Below, piece by piece: positions 1 to 9,968 of a stretch of DNA of 64,000 nt. The stretch lies in contig NC_083647.1 in NCBI RefSeq assembly GCF_963576545.1, forward strand, positions 3,825,507-3,889,506, in the 5' to 3' direction. Position 1 is the first letter of the stretch. Every line of letters begins with the position of its first letter. Origin of the DNA: Limanda limanda (taxonomy: Eukaryota > Chordata > Actinopteri > Pleuronectiformes > Pleuronectidae). The notes below the pieces were generated by a model. The model saw only the letters and a program-made list of their open reading frames with translations, was not told the origin of the DNA and did not search any database. Position numbers and translations under genes: made by a program.

Positions 1-49
1 AGCCATTGACCTGGTAGGAAAGTCTCACCCTGTCTCTTCATTTTGACAG

Positions 50-374
50 ACACTGGAGAGCTTTTCAATTCCTTAAGTCAGATTACTATCATAGCCGGAT
101 CGAGCTCTCTGAGCAATCTAGCCCTGAACATTTCATGGGAAAAATTCAAGCAAAAGGGCCTCCTCCTCCCGTTCACATTGAAAATGAATTTAATAAATTT
201 CAGTGCAGCCCTACTCAGCTTCTTCAATATAAAATAGCACATCAGCATGATCTCAGCCTCAGAGGTATCGTGGAAAGGTTATTTTTAAAGACTTCAAAAA
301 AATCAATACATAACTTTTTCAGCTATAGCCTAACAAACACTTTCAAAAAATTCATAAATTCAAACCTCGCCTAG
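50..374 (+). CDS. Candidate terminal exon of a gene entering from the left edge
   Basis: A good acceptor (pyrimidine-rich tract ending in gacag at 45-49) is followed by a frame open for 108 codons up to the TAG at 372-374. Read from base 51 it begins HWRAFQFLKSDYYHSRIEL and contains a PPPP run near the middle. An AATAAA lies 115 bases after the stop (489-494). An alternative is an internal exon ending at the possible donor GTATCG at about 263. I do not recognise the protein. The rest of the gene would lie outside the window, so this could also be a chance open frame. Confidence 0.3.
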
Positions 375-488
375 TTCTAACATATGTGTTAAACAGAGTT
401 CACCTAAAATGTTGAATGTGGTGGGACAATTCTAAACTACCAATACTATTAACTATAAAACACACATTTCTCTATGTAAGCAGACATA

Positions 489-494
489 AATAAA
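489..494 (+). terminator. Possible polyadenylation signal AATAAA
   Basis: An AATAAA hexamer lies 115 bases downstream of the stop codon of the candidate terminal exon. It matters only if that exon is real. Confidence 0.25.
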
Positions 495-1619
495 CCAATT
501 CCTACATTTATAAAAATAAAAATAATTTGTGGGCCTCTACAACAGTGTTCTTTGGAAATAATGTTGTCTACTACAGTGACTTTCTGTTGAAACACTTGAT
601 TGATTTTTTGTATTGGAGAATGATAGAAATGTTTCCCACTGACTGATTAAGACATTGCAACAGTCTGTACAAGCTGACACATTTTTTGTATTATCATAGT
701 GCAACCTTATTTTGTAAATCACTAGTTTGAAACTATATCTAGTCGTGCTTACTAGGACATTAAGAAGGACTTGCAATGGAGTCTTGAAAAGCTGGTGTGA
801 TCCAATTCTGGGGTGAAATTTCTGATATCTGGACCTGCACTCTTGTGTCATATAAATACTTGCTGTGAAACAGGGAAAACACATTGACTTTGTCTGCTCA
901 ATCCCTAAACCTCCATGGATCACTACATAACTCATATTGGAAGGTTAGGTTTCTATTAGAAGGTCATACCTGTGAAGTAGTAAGCCTTGCATCCTACATG
1001 AATTACTTGGTGTCTGCCCATGAGGGGGCAGCAGTGTACAGCAGTTTGGTTAATGAATGACAGCCATCTGGGCCCACTGGGCCCACATAGTTAAGACAGG
1101 GCAGCAAACTCAGACAAGTACTGCCTATAGTCTCCTTCTTGGCCCTTCCTAGCTACTTGTGAGGCCAAAACACTGGAGATGCCTTTGATTTAACAGGTAA
1201 TAACTGTTGCAAAGGATTAATATTGAAATTATTTTCTCCTAACATTACAAATAAAGTGTAATGTGTTATACTATTTAGATAGTCTATATAAAAGTTACAT
1301 TTGTTCAGTTATTTTCAGATAGTCATCAGCTCTTAGACATTGGCATACCTAAATGAAATAAGGCAGTAGTTGATTTTTTGTGATAAAATACAAAGTGGGT
1401 GTTGATATTTCAGCACATACAGAATCTGAAGTTTCTTTACCAGAGTGTTATATCTGACGTTAAAGGCAGTGTACAGCAAATAAAAATGCAATATACTTTT
1501 GATGGGGAAACAAGTGTATCAGAATGATTAAATGTCCATCTGCCCAAACACTTGTTAGCGGATGTACCAACATGCTTTGAACTTTTCCAAATTGTTTTGA
1601 CGAGATGGAAGTTACTTAC
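495..1619. other. Intergenic stretch without recognisable gene
   Basis: AT-rich sequence. The 132-residue minus-strand open frame at 537-935 has no splice context, no recognisable domain and low-complexity composition. I see no gene here. Confidence 0.6.
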
Positions 1620-1624
1620 ATTTA

Positions 1625-1770
1625 ATTTAGATGACGCTTATATCCAATGCGATTTACAATAAGTGCATTCAACCATGAGGGTACAACCCCAGAACATCAA
1701 GAATCAAAAAAGTACAAATTTCTTCAAGAAACCCAAATTACAAAGTGCTATAGGTAAAAACCATATAAGT
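1625..1770. repeat. Dispersed teleost repeat fragment
   Basis: The stretch beginning atgacgcttatatccaatgc and running through a run of 'fact-like' short words (tgcattcaaccatgaggg, aaagtgctata) resembles a repeat that I know only as frequent in fish genomes. Its class was not determined. Borders are approximate. Confidence 0.4.
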
Positions 1771-1879
1771 GCTACTAAAACGCTACAATTGTTTTTAAAT
1801 TGTAAATAGTTGTATGACAAAATAACCTTAACTCGAGGTTCGAAAAATCTCATCAGTGGCTCTTTTACGTCAGGCGGAA

Positions 1880-2573
1880 GAGAAAATTTGGCATGAACGC
1901 CAGCATCCTCACAAACCTCTAGCGGTGTACCATCGAGAGCTTGCTGACGGGCTGCATCACATTCTGGTCTGGGAACCGCTCTGCTCACAGCTGCAAGTCA
2001 CTGCAGAGAGTGGTAGAGGCGGCACAACACATCACTGGAAACAGTCTCCCAGCCACTCATCTAACACCATGGGTGTCTCCGGAAGGCACACAACAGCGTC
2101 AAGGACCACAGCCATCCAGACTGTCCTCTCTGTGACCATCTGGCAGAAGGTACAGGAGCAGGGCTGCAGACACCACCAGACTTAAGAACAGTTTCTACCA
2201 CCAGGCCATCAGGTTTCCACACTTGGAGTCAACTCATGACTAACAACCCTCTGCACATCGTTTTTTCTGCCTGTTTGCACTTATTTTTTTTATCTCACTA
2301 AGCACATGGGCAATAACATATTCACAGACACTCCATAAAGTTAAAGTTGTTACTACATTTGCAACGAATGTCCCACTGTACCTTTGCATATCTGTATGTA
2401 GTTTTAGTATTGTATCATATATGACTTTTTTTATATTAAGCTCTTTCTACCTTGCTTTTATTTTAATTTAATTATTGCACTGCTGAGTTGACCTGTTTCT
2501 TCTCATCCAACAACTTTCATTGTACTGTTGACCCTATGTTAACTTGCAGTTGACAAATAAAACTTGAAACTTT
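1880..2573 (+). mobile_element. L2-like LINE, 3' fragment (degenerate)
   Basis: The plus strand encodes, across frameshifts, the C-terminal region typical of fish L2-clade reverse transcriptase ORFs: a segment like SLLTGCITFWSGN, then LQRVVEAAQHITG, then a serine-rich segment. It is followed by an AT-rich 3' untranslated region that ends in aataaaacttgaaact near 2573. Frameshifts and stops show it is dead. No 5' part is present, as expected of a LINE truncated during insertion. Confidence 0.7.
2457..2462 (-). terminator. Possible polyadenylation signal (minus strand) for the 323-aa gene
   Basis: TTTATT on the plus strand reads AATAAA on the minus strand, 215 bases past the stop codon at 2677. 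It lies inside the L2 fragment, so the gene may use a repeat-derived signal. The assignment is by position only. Confidence 0.25.
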
Positions 2574-2676
2574 AGGTATGACATGTAATAATCATGTGAC
2601 AGATGTTTAACTCAACGGATCTAATTCTATCCACTGATGAAGAAAAAAACATGTATTATGCTAATACTGTATAACT

Positions 2677-3648
2677 TCAATCTCCAGTGTAGATTATCTT
2701 TATGGTGGCCACATCTTGCTCCTCTGCAGGTTTTGAGTTTGTTAGCTCATCATCTCCCATTGAGAAGAGGCTGAGGTTGACTTTAAGGACCCATTCTGTG
2801 ATCCGCTGGTCAGTGTAGTACTCATCGTCATCATCGTCCTTCAGCATCTCCCTCTGACATTTGTCTTCAGAGCCCTCAGATTCTGTTTCAATAGCTGAGT
2901 CCGTAGAGCAGAAACCTCTTTGTTGCCCTGCTCCACAGAGACTGGCATCATGTTTAACCTTGACTGCATTCACTGTACTATCGTGACTGGCACCAGGATC
3001 ACTCGAGTCATTATTCTTCTGACGTAGTGGAGATTCCACTGGAGCTGGAATCAGTGTTGCAGCTGGCTGACCATCTAAAGACCCTTTCATTAGTCTGCTG
3101 TGAGATTCTGGATCAAGGAACGCTGCTTTGTTTCCTGCTGCAAGATCAGCGCTGATTTTCCTATATTTGTTAGTCTCCTGAATTACTTTCCCACAACGTG
3201 TAACCAACACGTGAAGCATAGCATTTTCCTTCACCCTGTTGCCAGTTGGTAAGTTAGTACCGTATCCTTTTGGTTTGGCTGACTCCTTTCTGGGTGGAGG
3301 TAGAGCACGTTCCACTTTCCAAGAGATGGCTTTTGATCTGCTGATCGGTGGTAAAGTCATGCTTGTTGTTGGTCTTGGGTTAGAAAATCCAATGAGACGT
3401 TTTGGCCTGGTCAGCACGTGTGCAGTGTCGGCTAATTTTGCAACAGCTTGGAGATTAATGGTTGATTGCATTTTGATGTTTGCAGCGATTGGTCTGTCAA
3501 TCTGTCGGACGCTCATTTCCAAAGGTTTTCTTTCAGTAACATTGAACGGCCATCGTCCGGACCTTCTGCTCCTGTTCAGATCTGACTGTTCCTGTTCGCT
3601 GTGAACTTCTTTGTGTGAACTTTTCATAGCTTCAGCAGTATGTTGCAT
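2677..3648 (-). CDS. Unrecognised intronless protein, 323 aa
   Basis: An uninterrupted frame of 323 codons, far longer than chance frames nearby, starts at the ATG at 3648. A TATAAAA box lies about 70 bases upstream of that ATG. The N-terminal third is basic (RSRRSGRWPF, KPKGYG). The middle has a short more regular segment (HVLVTRCGKVIQETNKYRKI). A serine/glutamate-rich part leads to an acidic run (DDDDDEYY), and the C-terminus ends ITEWVLKVNLSLF...ATIKIIYTGD. I see no signal peptide, membrane span or catalytic motif. The conserved-looking C-terminus and the clean promoter argue for a real gene. It could instead be the large exon of a gene with further untranslated exons. I assign no function. 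Confidence 0.7.
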   Translation of the reverse strand: MQHTAEAMKSSHKEVHSEQEQSDLNRSRRSGRWPFNVTERKPLEMSVRQIDRPIAANIKMQSTINLQAVAKLADTAHVLTRPKRLIGFSNPRPTTSMTLPPISRSKAISWKVERALPPPRKESAKPKGYGTNLPTGNRVKENAMLHVLVTRCGKVIQETNKYRKISADLAAGNKAAFLDPESHSRLMKGSLDGQPAATLIPAPVESPLRQKNNDSSDPGASHDSTVNAVKVKHDASLCGAGQQRGFCSTDSAIETESEGSEDKCQREMLKDDDDDEYYTDQRITEWVLKVNLSLFSMGDDELTNSKPAEEQDVATIKIIYTGD

Positions 3649-3717
3649 CCTCTGTCAGGCAAAGTGCAAACTGCAGCCATGTTTGATGCACTTGGACCAA
3701 GTTGGCAGTCAACCTTC

Positions 3718-3724
3718 TTTTATA
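3718..3724 (-). promoter_or_regulatory. TATA box upstream of the 323-aa gene
   Basis: The plus-strand ttttata reads TATAAAA on the minus strand, in the context GCAGTATAAAAGAAGG. At 70 bases before the ATG it predicts a 5' leader of roughly 40 bases. No other TATA-like box competes in the 150 bases upstream of the ATG. Confidence 0.5.
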
Positions 3725-5528
3725 CTGCTTGTCCCTTCCCCGCCCACTCTACACACACACAACCCTGAGCAGTCATTTGATCTGTAACAGTACACTTCAC
3801 TTGTTACTTGTAAGGACCTAAACCTTTTCACAGTTGTTGATGAGTCATACATACACAACACACAGTAGCCAGTGGTGGAGGTTGAATGTTGATGGTTAAA
3901 GGACTTTAATTCACTGGAAGTGTTACTCCTAGCAGAAGGGACAGATAGGCTAACAGATTTTTACATGATCCACCATGTAAAATAATAGTTTAGGAAAAGC
4001 ACAGTAGAAGATGAGGTGTATACATATATGCAACCTGTTTCCTCTGCCTCTGGCCTGGAAACTAGACCAATCAGTGAGCTCATGTTTATTTGAAGAGGGG
4101 GTCAAGTCACCTTTCCATCCATCCGTCCTGAAACTGGCTGGGTCAATTGCAAACATTTATCTAAGATGTACTGAATGCAATGCGAAGACTGAAAGAGGAG
4201 CGCCCAGTGGAAGCAAATAACTGCTGCATGCTGTAGTCTGTTTACATCTTTCTGTCATTCTTCATCCACATGTTCTGTTGCTCTGATTATTTATAGCTCT
4301 GTTCTGTAACTGTTGATTACAACCCTTGGAAATCACAGATGAACTGAGAGGCTCCAAACCAGTGACTGGGTATGAATATGGATGACAAATGTCCACTTAG
4401 TCCCACTGTAAATAAAATAAGTACAAAATATCCTATTTTCAGCCAGTCTGTGTAGTAGTGATCACACAGTGGAGCGGCAGTAGTTAGGTTCCATCAATAC
4501 ATGCCCTTGACCAATTGTCTCAGCTGTCATTGTTGATGGTTAACACATTTTTAAAAATAACAAAAATAATCAATTTATCACAGACATTTCAGAAACAGGA
4601 TCTTGTGAACATATACATCAGTGTGATAAGGACTAATCTGACAGAACCCATATTTTGGAAAACTTTGTTTGACCCGCACTTCAACTTGGTCCATGTCCTA
4701 TCTGCTAACGTGGAGGATGTGTAGTTTCTATCCTAGACTGCAGCCAGCTCCCAGGGGGTATGGAGACATCTTTGTGTCATGTTTGAGGAGTTGTCATGTC
4801 ATCATCTATAAATAAAGTCTATTTATTTTTCAATGTCAGACTGGCCTGCTTCTAGGCCAGGCTTTTCTACTTAGCTTGGCTAATGTCACGAATCCAGCAC
4901 AGTCAAATGATTAATATTGATTGTCTCATCTCATTCTTGAAAATAATCAAAATAAGTTTGAACATTGAACTGTTCCTTCACTGTCATTCAGTGTCCTTTT
5001 GCTTTTGATGCCTTTCACCTGATCTGACCAGATGAAGCCTCCTGTAAAATATTCACCACAGGAGGTACTTGATATGTCTCTACGTATATATGGGACAAGA
5101 TGGTCAGTCCAGGAAATGACTGTGGCGTGCTGCAAACCTAAACCTGAGGTTTCAGTTACAAGTCACGCTCTCTGTTTAAGAGCTATAGTCAGTGAATAAA
5201 TCCACACCTTTTTCAAATGGGTAAAAGGAAGAGGGGATTATTGACAGCTGGAATATAGCCAGGGCAGTTGTTGCAGCATACAGTTGGAATGAATGATCAA
5301 ATAAATTTTCAAATCTACTGCATGTTAGATGTTAGTACATCCTTAAGAGACCTTCAATGTCCTGACAACTACTGTACACCACAGAAAGTCATTCAGCGAA
5401 GATTATATCTCTCTCTTCAGTTTGTTTATACAAGTAGTTAACACTGTAAACAATATCTCTGAGACAGGCATCGGCTCTAGAGTAGCAGGAGACGTGACTC
5501 ATGTGAGATGAGTGTTCAGGTCTGTGAC
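3725..5528. other. Intergenic stretch without recognisable gene
   Basis: Only short open frames, none with a recognisable domain or splice context. I see no RNA gene or repeat that I can name. Confidence 0.55.
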
Positions 5529-6697
5529 CAGTGTTGGGAAGGATACTTTCAAAACGTATTCCGTTACAGAATACAGAATACATGCACAAAAATGTAATCT
5601 GTAACGTATTCCATTACATTAACTAATCTGAGTAACGTATTCTGAATACTTGGAATACTTCCGGTTTGTATTGCATTTTTTAAGTGTATGATTGCGGCGT
5701 TGTTATAGTCAGTGGAGCAGCAGCAGTTTAAACTCTCTCTCCACCGATGCTGCGGGCCCGCTGGATGTCCGGCTCCCATCCACTCCCACCTCTGTGCGGG
5801 TCTCACCGGAGGCTGAACCCCCCCCCTGCGCCAAGGCTGCCTCGCGCCGTGCAGCGATCGTTTCGGCGTCGGGTCTATTTTTTGCGCTTGACGCGAGCAT
5901 ATCGCTCCAGGAAACACACTGAAAAAGGATTTAAAACGATATTGATGACATATTTTATATGATATAAATGATAAAGCATGCATCCCATAGTTTGTATTCC
6001 CCTTCTGTTGTCCTGGAGTTTTAAATAAAGAGAGGGGGGGGGGGGGGGCGGAGAATACGTAATTTACCCTCGACACCCGACATTGAACGGAGCAAACAGC
6101 GGAGAAGTTCTTGAAGATGGATGACATTAAATTGGGACGCTGTTGCAGTTAATGTTGGAGCAACAAGTGACCATATGCTTTTATACTACTGGGTCAACGG
6201 GTGATATTATTTTAGCGTCGCTTCAGCGTCCGGTGTGAACCCTGCATGCCTCGCTGGTCTCCTGCAGAGCCATGACAGCGGAGCTCTGGGAGCGCAGGTC
6301 GGTCTTCTCTCACCAGGCGCTGGAAGGGCAGCTTGCGGATCAGCAGCTCCGTAGATTTCTGGTAGCGACGGAACTCTCTCAGAGCCAAGGTCCCGGGGCC
6401 TGTAACGGTCCCGAGCGGGTAGCGGTGAGGCTTCTTCACGCCGCCGGGGTCCGGGCGCTCTTACGGCAGCCCTGGTCTCCAGCTGCTTCCTGGGGGCTTT
6501 GCCTCCGGTGGATTTACGAGACAGTGATTAAACTCGTGAAACAGAGAAGTACCGTCATGTAATCCACTGATTTCAACAATGTAACTGTATTCTGAATACC
6601 ATCTTTTAATTTGTAACTGTAACGGAATACAGTTACTCATAATTTGTATTCTAAATACGTAACGCCGTTACATGTATTCCGTTACTCCCCAACACTG
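5529..6697. mobile_element. Non-autonomous hAT element, 1,169 bp, with 8-bp target duplication
   Basis: The ends are inverted repeats, CAGTGTTGGG at the left and CCCAACACTG at the right, with further subterminal copies of attccgttac/gtaacgg motifs. The element is bounded by an identical 8-bp direct repeat, tctgtgac, at 5521-5528 and 6698-6705, which is the hallmark of the hAT superfamily. There is no transposase. The interior has a GC-rich block (5690-5910), a block also found at 23812-23937, a poly-G run at about 6037-6050, and a histone H3 fragment (6248-6522). It must have been moved by a transposase encoded elsewhere. Confidence 0.85.
6248..6522 (-). pseudogene. Histone H3 gene fragment captured inside the hAT element
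   Basis: Read on the minus strand, this piece encodes RKSTGGKAPRKQL, then KKPHRY, then [20 protein letters not shown], then SSAVMALQE in another frame. That is the H3 core from about residue 8 to about 96. Damage includes a loss of sequence between KAA and GGVKKPHRY, an 18-base insertion in the GTVALRE segment, and a deletion of about 14 bases after VRE that shifts the frame. It has no start codon, N-terminal tail or C-terminal helix, so it cannot make a histone. H3 genes are intronless, so DNA capture and retro-copying cannot be told apart. Confidence 0.85.
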
Positions 6698-6705
6698 TCT
6701 GTGAC

Positions 6706-9700
6706 ACTGTCGACCTCCTGCAGGGCGACTCACCATGATGAGCTCACTTGTTCCACTGACAGCCTGTGAGGGGTGTGTTCATGGAACAGGAGGAGGGTTC
6801 AAAATTACGATTCAGGTCATGATCTCTGGGTATTGACAGCAAGAATGGAAGACTAAATAAAGATAGGTTGAAACTGGTTGGAGACCCTGGTGCAGACCCT
6901 CAACAGGAAAAAAATGGCATTAGAGAAGTACGTCTGGACTTACTTGATCTGCTGCCACAGCAGAACAGGGATGGATGGAGTCGTGGATATGACTGCTCAA
7001 ATTGAATCAAAATAAACTTGTGATCTAAAATGAAATTTCTACGACAGTATTATGTACATATGGTAAGACCGTACGCTATTCATTTAAGTCTTATTCTACT
7101 TCTGCTACAATAATAGTTTTAAAGTATTTTTCATTCGTTTTCCCTTTTCCTTTTCTAGATCCATTAATTTGATCGAACAAAAGAGCTGAGTGAAATCTTA
7201 ATGAAATAAGAAAAAAGCTGCAGTAACATTTCTGATTGAAGAGATGCGTAGACAAATTTAATCGGAATAAGCTTTGTGACATGCACTAAAAGTGTAGCAT
7301 AAGTCATGCAATTGTCTTTCTCTTATTAGTATTTCTTAAAACCTCCGCCAAGGAGGTTATGTTTTCACTTTAATAATGTGAGATAGGGCCCTTTCAATAT
7401 TTCAATTTCTTTATAAGAGATGTGTCTATCTTGATTAAAAAAAATCAGACATATTTAGGAGACTGATTTATGAGTGTGTGTAATTTGGTGCAGGTCCAAA
7501 TAAAAATGTTCATTCTGTCATTAAGACTCATAAAGCCCCATATATATACAGACCATTGCTATTCATTTCAGGGGTGGAAATTAAGGATGCCAGTTATTAT
7601 ATTAGTTTATACTATTTTCAAACACAAAAGACAACAGCTCAACGGCTCTTTGATATTTAGAGGAAAACGCGCAATTGAGCTTTTTGATTTTATGTAATGT
7701 AGCAAACTTGAGTGTTTTTGGTGGCATCAGAGAAAACATTTATTTCCTGCTCCCAAACTACTTTCTGTTTTCATCTCAAACTGTGGCCATATATTCCGTC
7801 AGATGATTTAAAGCTAAAGGAGGCAACTGTCCAAAATGTCAATATTTAGGGTTACAATTAGATTGCATAGTACTTGTGTGTGTGACTTCTTTTTTTTGAT
7901 GTTACAATTAGAACAGCTGCATTTTCCATCAGTTCTCCAAACCACATCCAATCATGTTTTTATGTGAACTTAACCTAACTCTAGTCGCGGCAGGGGGTAA
8001 TTTTTGAGATATTTTTCTCAAAAACAAATCAAATTCTATTGTATTTTGATATATTAATACATGAACAATTAATGGAAAGCCTGACGGATATTATTTTTAT
8101 TCTTCCTCAGTAAAGATAAAGGTCAACACATCTCATCATTTAACATTATTCATGAGCCTGTGGCACTTTAAGTAACACATATGTCCCCCATACCAAGGCA
8201 TGCTCGCTCTCTCTTCCACATAGAGATCAATTATAACAACTGTGTTGTAATTATACTTATTATTGTACAGCAATGACAGGATATGGAGTTATAATAGACA
8301 CAAGATGCAGTCGGTCTTTTCTGGGGGCCAGCTGATTATATGGTGTAAAAGCTTCATTTTCCAACTGTTGAATAAACAGTATAACAGCTTTAAAGGTCAG
8401 AGCTATACTTAGAAAGTGTGCTATCATTTTGATGTTTTGACTGTTTTCACAAGCATATATAGCTGGCTCTGTTCTGGATGTACAATGAAGCCATTAGAGA
8501 GACAGCAAAAACAAAAATTCTAATGTGATATTCTTTCTTTGATCTGAGCTGATGTTGTCTGTAGAAAAAAGAAGCCAATTGAAACTAGTCCAGTCTGTTA
8601 TTTTAAACTGCCTCCTCTCAGTGTCCCTGGATCAGCGTTGGGTGGACTTAAACATTTATATTTGTATATGGATGTTTTTCTAATAGTACCACATGGGAAT
8701 CACATTCAGAGACATAATGGACTCATGATGAACTCAAAGAAGAACTAGGAAATACTGGGTGATATAAATATGTATAATTTATAAGGTATGATGCAGTTAT
8801 ATATCAGTGCTAAACAATCACAAGTTACAGTAACAATATTTGCTGAAAACCCCTGGACACCTGATTTTCAATGTACTAGGCTATGCGCTATTCCTTGGCA
8901 TGTGAATGTGTGCCCTTACTCTTACAAACCATTACAATCCAGCACAACAATTGTATTAACAGGGGTTTGAAGCAGGTAGAATACAGTTGAGCTGAGCCCT
9001 GTTTCAAAAATATATCTATGGTAAAGGTACTAAAGCTATTGCAGAATTGTTTTATTTGCATGCGATATATATTTGCATTCATTGTTTGTTATTATATTGC
9101 TGTCATAATGATATGTCTTTTGTAAATAGCAGCTGTGTAAAGTTTATGAGAGTATTATCACATTCACATTCCCGCACATCTACAGTTAATTGAAATCTAA
9201 ATATATATAGTTAAATGTACCAAGGCATGTCAACAGATCTCCATGCAATGCTACACTTTGATCAATGGGAGGCAGTATTTACCTGCCATGTAAAGGGCCA
9301 TCAACTGCAGAGACAATCAGGTTGTTTCAAGAGGAACATACTGAGTCTTGTATTGTGTATTTATTGTGGCTTGTGGGTACATATCAGGTCAGTATCTGAG
9401 AGCTTTGCATTAAGGTTGTCAGGTTTGCAGCAAAAGACCCTGTGAGAAAACTAGTTAGACATTACAGACGCAAACATGGAGAGGCCATGGATGTACTATT
9501 TTGTTTGCCACCATGAATCACCTTTTATCAATAAAGACACATATGTATTGCCTAAAAGACAGATACAGGCATATAAGGGTTGATGTTTGTTTTTGATTTT
9601 GCGTGGACATTCTAATGGTTCAATGGCATGCTTTATTACCGTCTGCATTTTCCTACTTCATATTTATTACATAAACATTTCCACCTCAGCTTGTGGTTCT

Positions 9701-9890
9701 GCTGTACAGGCTGTACAGTGGTAGGGAGAGAGTCACATCAGAGAGAGCTAAGACACAATTTTAATTCAATACCAATGCCCTTCATCAGAGAGATTATACG
9801 ATGATAACAGTGATGGATGTTCCACAGCACACTCACATCTCTTCCATCTGTAATTAACTGTCTTTTCTAAATTGGGTCAGACCCAGTCAC
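6706..9890. other. Intergenic stretch without recognisable gene
   Basis: Over 3 kb of AT-rich sequence. The open frames are all under 80 codons and low in complexity. I see no exon with convincing splice sites, no RNA gene and no repeat I can name. Confidence 0.55.
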
Positions 9891-9899
9891 GTTGGCACC

Positions 9900-9909
9900 G
9901 CGCATGCGC
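9900..9909 (+). promoter_or_regulatory. NRF1-type site in the dnal1 promoter
   Basis: The palindrome GCGCATGCGC matches the NRF1 consensus exactly. It lies 60 bases before the dnal1 start codon in a short CpG-rich patch without a TATA box, as expected for a broad promoter. Confidence 0.6.
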
Positions 9910-9933
9910 ACGCCGTCGCCTCTCCGTCTCGCC

Positions 9934-9947
9934 AGTGCCATAGCAAC
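9934..9947 (+). promoter_or_regulatory. RFX X-box in the dnal1 promoter
   Basis: The sequence agtgccatagcaac is close to the palindromic RFX X-box (GTTGCC, two bases, GGCAAC) and ends 21 bases before the start codon. RFX factors with FOXJ1 drive motile-cilium genes, and this gene encodes an axonemal dynein subunit, so motif and function agree. Confidence 0.6.
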
Positions 9948-9968
9948 CAGAGCAGGCATCAACTCAAC

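Noticed and set aside
5564..6127. 187-codon minus-strand frame
   Set aside because: Lies within the non-autonomous hAT element and crosses unrelated blocks; no transposase motif.
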